Origin: Ophthalmolycus amberensis
Taxonomy: Eukaryota > Chordata > Actinopteri > Perciformes > Zoarcidae
NCBI GenBank assembly: GCA_024529925.1
Contig: JAFEUB010000716.1
Span: forward strand, 1,781,501 to 1,845,500
Direction of reading: 5' to 3'
DNA: 64,000 bases
Positions 57,401-64,000 of this stretch are shown piece after piece. The position numbers were made by a program, and so were the translations under genes. Position 1 is the stretch's first letter. Every line of letters starts with the position of its first letter. Under the pieces are notes generated by a model that saw nothing but the letters and a program-made list of their open reading frames with translations, was not told the DNA's origin and did not search any database.

Positions 57401-60284
57401 CTTTGAGGAGCTGGTTTGTGACTGGAAGGTTGTCATATTGAAGGCTGCACAGATGTGTAGAGAAAGCAAACGAGTAACTCTCTCTCCTCCCTAAGGAGCA
57501 GTTGCCGAGATACCCTTGGGCGACTTGCCCCATGTTGCATCACTGAAGCTCAGTGGCCAACGGATGAAGTTTTGCTGGGCAGCATCCAGGTGTGGATGTG
57601 CAGAAATGCACACATGAGGATTACAACTGAAAAAACGGATGCGCGTGTGCAGCAAACCTTTAGATTAAAACGAATTACGGACGGATACCCATGGTGATTT
57701 TCGTGGTAAACAATCACATCAATTATGTCACTTTGATGCTGCAGACATTATGAGGAAAAATGCCCTAATTTTCTGATCACCTTCGTGACGAAAACAAGCT
57801 CAGCCTTACAGGAAGCATTACAGGAAGTAATTCCACACCACAAGCCAGCGTGCCAGTCAACTTTTTCTTTCACAGTCACCCCATTGAATAAAGCTATTTT
57901 AGAAGAAAGGGACTCATTGTGATGCCAAATGGCAAACCTCAGAGGACTTTCTAAGACAATAAGCCAGGATTTATGAGCCCAAAACAGAGACGCAGGGTCA
58001 TCGGACCAAATAATGGACTGTGCCTCCTCTGGATTAGGGAAGAGAATAAAGGTAAAGAGAAAATATAAAAAGCAAGCGAGTGTAATTAATATATTCACTA
58101 TTACATTGGTATCAGACAGGGCTTTTAGCTGGAGATGTTGCATTTTCATGAAGATAAACAAGACAAGAGGGAAATCTTTGTGCATTATTAACGCATATTC
58201 TCAACAGCCATTAAGTCGTGCTTATTGAAGGTAGTCATGGCCAGCAGGCTGAACACTGGACCAAAAGCAGAGGCAGAACAATACAGAAAGACACAATATC
58301 ATGAACACTTGTACGAGCTAATGCAACACGTTAGCCCAGCTGCAACATTAACTAACATACACTGGCCAGTATATAGTATTGCAAGATATTGAGCGTGTAT
58401 TTGGATGTAAAACATGTTTCAACTGTTGGTCCAAAAGAAAAGAAAAAGATCACCTTGAGCTATGGTTTGGGCTTATTATATTCTAATCAAACACAAAATA
58501 ATCAAGTGATTCACCAATAATGAAAGTGATCATTACTTACAGCCATTATAACCATGACATTAAAATAATAATTTTGATGATTACTACAGTTTAAGATATT
58601 TAACGTATCTTTGTTTGTGTTGTTGGACTATGTTATATTATAAAACAACTCGATGCTGAAACAAGGAAACATTGTATTTTCATAATGTCATTGTGACATG
58701 AATATGTGATGGAGTAGCTGTGGAGGCTGACAAACAAACAACCTTTATGAAACTTTAAATGTGTCTCTGACAGAGACGTGTGTTCAACCCTATAGCAAAT
58801 TATATACACAGGTCACAGGTCGTGGTGGTTGTTGCATTGCATTATACATATCGGTGTGTGTTGTTGCGTCCACCTTCTATATGTTGTGTAGCATAACTGA
58901 AGCACAACTGTGCATGCCTGCTGTATTACTCGTCATTGTTCAGGAATTAGAATTAAACTTGGAATTTAAATAAATACACAGGCGTTCATTGATATTTTGC
59001 GTGACATAAATGGTAGAGCAAGAAAAAAAAGAAAAAAAAGGTGTTAATCACTGTATTACTAATATGACTGTGACCAATAATGTTTTTCTCAAATCCAAAT
59101 TTGGCTCAGCGCCAAGAACATTGAAAGATTGCGTGCATTGACAGTGTCGCCTGTAGCTTTGTGGGCAAATATCCGCCAGTTTAGTGTTCGACAGGCAGAC
59201 CCATTCACCTGACAAACCTCCCCATTCCAAACATTTCAGCAGGTCAGAAGGTGGTCGGAAATTTAGCCCAATAAATCATGCGTGTTTCCATTATTAGTCA
59301 CACCAGCAAGACAACATATAAATGTTTTTTTTTGGAATTCGGTAAGCTTGAAGCCTGACTTGCACATGCAGAGACACGAGGGCCTGAGTGAGAGGAGGGA
59401 GTGTTTGAGCGGGTTTTGATGCCCAGTGCAGCCGCAAAAAGGCCTCACAGCAGAATTACAAGCCAGAAAAGATTAGCGTCCTGCGACACTGGGAACAGAA
59501 TGGCTTTTGTTTCCTTCAGGATAATGAGCTCAGCAGGGCACATCACACAAAACAAGACAACCAGTGCGGACACATTTGCTATGACTGGTGAAATGATGCT
59601 ATCTTTCTCTATTATAGGACTGTGCTCATTTAATTCATGGTGAATATTCATGACCTTAAAAGTGGCTTAACAGTGCTTGACATTTAAAAAAAAAGAAAAA
59701 ATCAAAGATCTGTCTGAGGATGAGGTAAACCTTTATAGTTTGCAGAGAGAGAAAAATAAATGAATAAATCCTAAAAATAAATGAATCCTATAAATAAGAT
59801 ATATAGCAGAGTTAAACACTATTTTAACTGTTGCCCATGAAGTGAATAACCACCTCTTCAAGTCCCGTCTCATGCAAGACCTCATTGATAGAAAACCTGC
59901 AGGAAGGTCTCCATGTCAAGGAATAATTTGCCATTTACGACACATAAAGTAATGTTAACGGTGATCTTTTTATTTCCAGGTTTCCAAGTTCCATCCTTCT
60001 TGAGGCAGGTGTGTTGTAGAAAGATATTATTGCCTGACTACTTCATTGACAGAATTACAGAATCTGTATTTGCTAAAAAATGTAATTTTAAAAGAAGTTA
60101 CAACTTGCAAACATGCTACTACTATCTCTTTCTCCAATCATAACACAAAGTTAAATTACTGAAAGAAGAATCTCATCTGCGCTAACAGCGATACCAGCCT
60201 CCCAAGTGGATTCTTACCTTTGATTCGACTTGCTTGCAGGGTAAACAGACACAAAGTGAAGAATAGTCCTGACATCAAAAGCAT
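40688..60284 (-). CDS. impg1: Interphotoreceptor matrix proteoglycan 1, transmembrane form, complete
   Basis: IMPG1 (SPACR) is a mucin-like glycoprotein of the matrix around rods and cones; mutations in human cause macular and retinal disease. Seventeen coding exons on the minus strand join in phase to 2991 nt, 996 residues, from ATG 60284 to TGA 40688. Order: signal peptide, furin-like RTKR site, SEA domain, Ser/Thr/Glu/Pro-rich mucin region, second SEA domain, EGF-like repeats, one membrane helix, cytoplasmic tail. Human IMPG1 (about 797 residues) ends near the second EGF and has no membrane helix, so the C-terminal third of this architecture resembles IMPG2. The call impg1 rests on NLTGFKQLEVLNFRNGS and DQADPCKFLACNEF, near-identical to human IMPG1, and on the myo6 neighbour. 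Which teleost paralogue it is cannot be told. Confidence 0.93.
43073..43881 (-). CDS. impg1: impg1 exons 12-13: SEA2 and EGF-like repeats
   Basis: Exons: 43662-43881 and 43073-43283, residues about 675-817. SEA2 contains NFRNGSVVVNSKMK; GSVVV matches the canonical SEA self-cleavage site (G, then S with a hydrophobic run). Exon 13 has two cysteine clusters: CKFLACNEFSRCVV...CLCDPGY is one EGF-like unit, CALQPDYCLNGGLCEIIPG begins a second that is completed in the next exon (CPVGKYWHYHGERC). Confidence 0.93.
46936..47370. mobile_element. Fold-back (inverted-repeat) MITE in impg1 intron 11
   Basis: The left arm at about 46980-47112 (CAGCCAGTTAGCTTAGCTTA, then GAAACAGCTAGCTTAGC) is matched in reverse complement by the right arm at about 47211-47352 (with CAGCTTAGCTAACCGGCTGC). 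The loop is about 100 bp. Related sequence is widespread in teleosts in my experience. Non-coding. Exact ends and target duplication were not found. Confidence 0.65.
48371..52608 (-). CDS. impg1: impg1 exons 8-11: end of SEA1 and mucin-like region
   Basis: Exons: 52550-52608, 52103-52296, 51577-52008 and 48371-49008, residues about 234-674. FENVPGFKEIRILGFR and VSVSYAVVFNGE complete SEA1. Exons 10 and 11 (about 350 residues) are rich in Thr, Ser, Pro and Glu without secondary-structure pattern, fitting dense O-glycosylation. They are much more variable than the rest, as is usual for this family. The exon 11 end starts SEA2 (GKELVIFFSLRVTNMMFSD). A non-autonomous hAT element lies in the intron between exons 10 and 11. 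Confidence 0.9.
49621..50803 (-). mobile_element. Non-autonomous hAT (Charlie-like) DNA transposon, 1183 bp
   Basis: The left end is CAGGGGTGTCAAAC; the right end, read inverted, is CACACGTATCAAAC, 10 of 14 identical. Both sides carry the same 8 bp, CTGTATTT (49613-49620 and 50804-50811), a target-site duplication of the size made by hAT transposases. Inside, GGGCCACAT and GGCCCGCGGGCC sequences near the ends are typical of Charlie-type elements. Only an N-terminal zinc-finger fragment of a transposase-like gene remains. It sits in impg1 intron 10. Confidence 0.9.
50199..50513 (-). pseudogene. Zinc-finger fragment of hAT transposase (GTF2IRD2/ZBED-like)
   Basis: A 104-codon open frame contains CLLCYEAVSVMKEYNLRRHF followed by DTKHGAKFS, a C2H2/BED-like finger. 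This is the start of the GTF2IRD2-type, hAT-derived transposase family. The catalytic RNase-H-like and dimerisation domains are absent, so it cannot mobilise itself. It lies wholly within the hAT element above. Confidence 0.75.
53459..60284 (-). CDS. impg1: impg1 exons 1-7: signal peptide, propeptide site, start of SEA1
   Basis: Exons: 60218-60284, 55566-55781, 54427-54593, 54290-54312 (23 nt), 53902-53933 (32 nt), 53726-53772 and 53459-53605. Exon 1 encodes MLLMSGLFFTLCLFTLQASR, a signal peptide. Exon 2 has GHRTKRSALLNTGVKVCPQE, nearly the human sequence, with a furin-type RTKR. Exon 3 has CQEAIWEAFRIFLDRVP and NFSSSQEHLD, also conserved. Exon 7 (residues 185-233) starts the first SEA domain (EEYIVEFRVTIVDPTYSKLL). 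Intron 1 is 4.4 kb and contains a LINE fragment. Confidence 0.92.
55840..56440 (+). mobile_element. 3' fragment of a LINE with degraded ORF2 end
   Basis: The plus-strand frame reads KLLHGLVLPTLSQF, then TRGDCVVLYRCSKFGQTVFS and VRAPHY, then a stop followed by NSLPIELRE. This is the C-terminal region after reverse transcriptase in CR1/L2/Rex-like LINEs, with a nonsense mutation. The tail ends GTGCACTGTCCCTGGTAAAT and AATAAAAATAAA. It is antisense in impg1 intron 1. The clade is not certain. Confidence 0.75.
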
Positions 60285-60341
60285 GATGGGCTAGTTTATG
60301 TGGTTTTCAAACCCAAAGTTGTCATTTGTAAAGAGACAATA

Positions 60342-60354
60342 TAATCCATAATCT
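60342..60354 (+). promoter_or_regulatory. impg1: Candidate CRX/OTX sites upstream of impg1
   Basis: Two homeodomain cores, TAATCC (60342-60347) and TAATCT (60349-60354), lie about 60 bp upstream of the impg1 start codon. CRX and OTX2 bind TAATCC-type sites in photoreceptor promoters. The spacing suits a promoter-proximal role, but the motif is short and no expression evidence is available. Confidence 0.35.
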
Positions 60355-60901
60355 CTTTATCTTGAGTCCATTAACAGAGTGTGCAAGAGTCTCCTCATCA
60401 TGTGCCGACAAGGTCTTCAACTTGTTAGCACGTTCCAAAGGAGGGTGTCCACTCCACTCCTATCTGTGCTGCAGCTCAGTCCTTCGGCAGCAGTTCTGTT
60501 TTTGGATGCTGCTGGACCCCTGTTGACAGCTGAGGTGGCTGCATGGGTGGATGAGCGGAGGGAGCGAGGAGACGTAGAGGAAGGACGGACGGATGAACGG
60601 ATGGAATTTTGGCTCAAGAGTTTCCTTGTACACTGTCAGTGTGACAACAGTGACGAGGTTAAAAAAGCAGGCACCGTTTTGAGTCGAATCCCTTTACCTT
60701 CTTGCTGCTTGTAATCCCTGCGGGGCCACCGTGGCCTCATCCTGTTAACCACCTTCTGGACCCTCATCTGTCAGCTGAGCAAACTTGCCAACCAGCATAG
60801 ACCAGATAACTACTTCCCAGATTTGCCCCCAAGTTAATCACCTAAACACTTTTAGTGTGTTCTTATCGACCTCTACATCCCAGTGACTGCCTAGCTCTTC
60901 C

Positions 60902-60904
<3 letters not shown>

Positions 60905-60942
<38 letters not shown>
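60905..60942. repeat. (CT)n microsatellite
   Basis: Pure CT tract of about 38 bp. Seen directly. Confidence 0.95.
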
Positions 60943-60945
<3 letters not shown>

Positions 60946-63216
60946 GCAGATTCCTCCTTCATGGGCACGCACAGCAAATCCCTGCCTCTCAGGCCAGCAA
61001 TTTTGGGTGCCAAGTGAGGTCAGGGTTGCAGTTTTGTTCGGTTTGTTCACCCAGCTACCAGTCAAACAATATGCCTCATTCCTACTCTAGCTGCGCAGCC
61101 AAGTTCAGGCCTCTCTTCTTACTGTAAAGTGTCTACATCTAACCCTGCCCCTTCCTTTCCTCCTGTTTGCTGTCTGTTGGAGATGCACCCGTTTGATCCT
61201 TCTCCTGAGGTGTCTTTTTGATGCCCACTTGTCCCATACAAAGACATCTTTAATGTTGCTTCACAGAAAGAAAGAAAAGAAAAAGCAGGATCAGGATAGT
61301 CTCTGTTCCTTTACATGTCCTCTCTTTCTCTCTGCAGGTTTGGGTGCTGGAGGGGATGGCTGTGCTGACAGAAGCGAGTGGAGACGGTGGAAGCGTGTGT
61401 GGCCTCTCCTGTTATGGTGTATCAGGGTCGGAAGGCTCCATGTTGTTTGTCTCCACCCCCGCCTCATTCTGTGAAGAGGATTAGCTGCCCTTGTTTGGTT
61501 GTTAACAATTTGCTGAAGTAAATAAGCCTCTTCAAGATCAACATAATCCCCCCCAGGCTGTTTTCTGACACAGTACTCTGAACCTTTAACTAATGATTGT
61601 ATAGTGACACAATAAGTAGTATTATTCCGTTTTTTGGCCACTTGGAGGCAGAAGTTGTTGTGTCTATGTTAGAAAAAAACTTGTTTGTAATAATAATAAA
61701 CACTCAAATAAAACAAATCTCAATGCCCTACAGTTTAGCTTTAAAACCAACTGAATTCAAGATTATGTGGCACTGGTTATATTTCACATATTCATATTCA
61801 ATATCTATGTGTAATACCGTGTTGATTATTGAAGGATACATTTTGCTCACCTCTCTCTCCAATGCCTGGTCAGACTTCAGGGTATTTACTGTCTTCTGAA
61901 GTTGATAGAATACGAACAGCTCCACTCATGGTCAGAAACTCCATACAGCACCTCTAACTTTGCATTCATGAAGCAAAATGGCTGTCAGTAAAAACAAAAA
62001 ACAAAAACACTTTTCATTTTGGACATTCATTTCAGTTGCAATTAAAAAGGGGTGATCAAAATATTTTATTTAAAGCTTTTGTTCCATGCAAGACCTTGAC
62101 ATATTTCAAATAATCAAACCCGACCCTTCCAGTAGGTGACCCTGAACCAAATCCTTCAGCATTAGGGTCAGTGTCACAGATCAGGTCGTGGTCAAGCTTA
62201 AGTCAAAGATTTTTGGCATCAGGGTGAGGATTAAGAATAACTTTGACATTCACCCCGAAGCATTATTATGAAGTTTAAGTCTAAAATAAGATGACACTAA
62301 TGCAACAGCCTTGTTGAATTGTAGCATCATATATGCATAAAAGCAGCCTAATCGTGTAGCTGAGTCTTGTAGATTAATAATGTATTCACTGTATATTCAT
62401 GAGTCCCTTTGATATTTTTCCCATGATAAACAAATCCTTGTCAATCTTAACCAGGAATTTTCCTCCGACAAGCTTGACCTTCTCCCGCCGGCTGATGACT
62501 TGAATCATTGTCCTAATTAGAGGGGTCAGTTTAAATTATGCAACAGAGGGAAAGTGGTACTTGCAATCTGTCAGAAGGGGTTATCTCATTAGGGACAGAG
62601 GCTAGGTGTTCCTGGCTGGCAGAGTCGGGCACAGCAAAAGACACCTCTGCTGTTACAGCTGCAATATACCCATTACAGCATCTATGTGTATAGTAACATT
62701 TAACTACTTTAGACGGATGTCAAACCTGAAGATGACACAATATTACTATTTGATTACATGCACTATTTCCCTTTTCCACAAACAGTTTATCCCACTTGGC
62801 ACACACCTGTTCTCTTCAACTTGCTGTTATAACATTATTGCTCAATTACTATGTTTGTATGCCATGTCTGTTTGGGTAATGTTAGCTATGTTAGCTTTGC
62901 AACAAGCCCAAATTTACTGCAGATTCATGCTTGGTAATCCACTCTGAAAGAACCTTGAGATCCTGAAAGTTTATTCTCTCCGTCCTCTGTATACACACTG
63001 CAAAAGAAGCATCTTCTCTTACAAGCTAGCAGTAGAATTAGCAGTGAGGCATTTTTTTTCATGGAAAACCATTCCTACCAGCGGTTTGGTTCATAACAAC
63101 GTCCCTGGTGGGCACAGAGGTGTTTAATCTATGAATCTAATAATATATAAAATGCCAGGGGTCAACATGAATTAAATTGGAAGCACAGTTTCACAGTTTT
63201 AATAGCTTTTTTGTTT

Positions 63217-63723
63217 TTAGCACAGACACACCAGATAGGATAGTATCAAATGGCAAACTTTGGCAAACTGTTTAGGAGTTACAGATATCTGATATTGTTG
63301 AAGAAATTGCTTATAAATAAATAAAATACCATTACTTTTGAATAATTGATTCACCCAAACAGTGGGATTTTTGAACCATTCCTTGAAAAATATGGATCTG
63401 CTTTGTAAAGTATATCTATTGTTCCATATCGAATGGCAGTGCTTGAATATCATAGACCATGCAAGCAGCGCCTGTTTGTGGAAGTTAGAAACATGACTAG
63501 GAATATTTTCAATATTATAATTGCACACCAATAGAAATTTGAATCCACTACTTTCTGAGAAAACCTTCATCAACAAATGTTCCTCAAACGCTCTATTAAA
63601 TTGTGATGTAATCCACCCCACCCCAGGAGATTTATTAAGGATATTGACAGAATCAATCTCTTGTAGAGTCAATGGTGAATCACAGGACTCTTGGTCTTTG
63701 TGATCTGTGAAAGGAGTGGTCAT
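63217..63723 (-). pseudogene. LINE-1/Tx1-type ORF2 relic with large internal deletion
   Basis: An open frame of 168 codons starts with PLTLQEIDSVNILNKSPGVG, the opening of an L1-type reverse transcriptase domain. It then jumps to HKQALLAWSMIFKH, SIWNNRYTLQSRSIFFKEWF and QYQISVTPKQFAKV, a block from the C-terminal third of ORF2. The catalytic core of the reverse transcriptase is missing between them, so the element is dead although the remaining frame is open. It may be a product of an internally deleted copy. The ends of the insertion were not located. Confidence 0.75.
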
Positions 63724-64000
63724 AATTTGTGTTGTTGTATTCTCTTAGACATTAGTTAATTACATTACATTAATAATAAAGTTGGTAGAAGAGCTCTGTT
63801 CAAAGAGCCATCAGGGATCTGCCAACCTTTCGGAAATACTGAACTAACTTCTGTAAACTTTGAGCAAATGACGACAACAGGACTTAGCAAATAACCAATG
63901 AAATTGCAGCAGGGCAACAGGTAATCAGCCGGACATGGCATTCATTTTTATGCCAGCCGCACTTTGCCAAAGGCTTTGAGCATTGTTGTTTTCCCACAAC

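Larger units (their letters stand above)
60285..63199. other. Upstream region of impg1, no gene seen
   Basis: Apart from the proximal CRX-like cores, I see no exon with family resemblance. A CT microsatellite lies at 60905-60942. Open frames such as 60379-60714 lack recognisable domains and show no splice-linked continuation. Confidence 0.5.

Noticed and set aside
60379..60714. 111-codon open frame upstream of impg1
   Set aside because: No recognisable motif, unusual composition and no supporting splice structure.
1..64000. CRISPR arrays, operons, prophage or toxin-antitoxin systems
   Set aside because: The window is intron-rich vertebrate DNA. The only short tandem arrays are simple microsatellites.
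1..64000. tRNA, rRNA or microRNA genes
   Set aside because: I saw no cloverleaf, rRNA core or convincing microRNA hairpin by eye; a covariance-model scan would settle it.

Overview
The window is vertebrate nuclear DNA, most likely from a teleost fish. The coding signal is cut into many short exons with GT/AG borders. The deduced proteins align closely, from memory, with human DCDC2C, COLEC11, MYO6 and IMPG1, and several interspersed repeats are of kinds I know from many fish genomes. All homology statements come from reading the sequence and recalling the families; no database search was run.

Layout. (1) 1-1614, minus strand: the 5' part of a doublecortin-domain gene, best called dcdc2c, running off the left edge. 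(2) 4050 to about 6300, minus strand: a complete colec11 gene (collectin-11), 270 codons in six coding exons plus a probable non-coding first exon. (3) About 7700-39770, plus strand: a complete myo6 gene (myosin VI), one non-coding and 32 coding exons, about 1270 residues with P-loop, switch regions, reverse-gear insert, IQ motif, charged helix and cargo-binding tail. (4) 40688-60284, minus strand: a complete impg1 gene (interphotoreceptor matrix proteoglycan 1), 17 coding exons, 996 residues, tail to tail with myo6. (5) 60300-64000: gene-poor sequence upstream of impg1 with a LINE-1 type relic.

These are independent single-copy genes and do not form an operon-like system. The myo6-impg1 pair is a conserved vertebrate neighbourhood (human 6q14). 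The colec11-dcdc2c pair corresponds to human 2p25. The two blocks abut here between the divergent starts of colec11 and myo6, about 6.3-7.7 kb.

The most notable observations are: fish impg1 encodes a transmembrane helix and a roughly 130-residue cytoplasmic tail like IMPG2, which human IMPG1 lacks; a non-autonomous hAT element in an impg1 intron has a perfect 8-bp target duplication; colec11 has a Thr in place of the calcium-binding Asn of the WND motif, and one GC-AG intron; and myo6 has one surplus base in an A-run at an exon end, near an 18-G homopolymer, which breaks the frame and may be an assembly error. I found no new multi-gene system.
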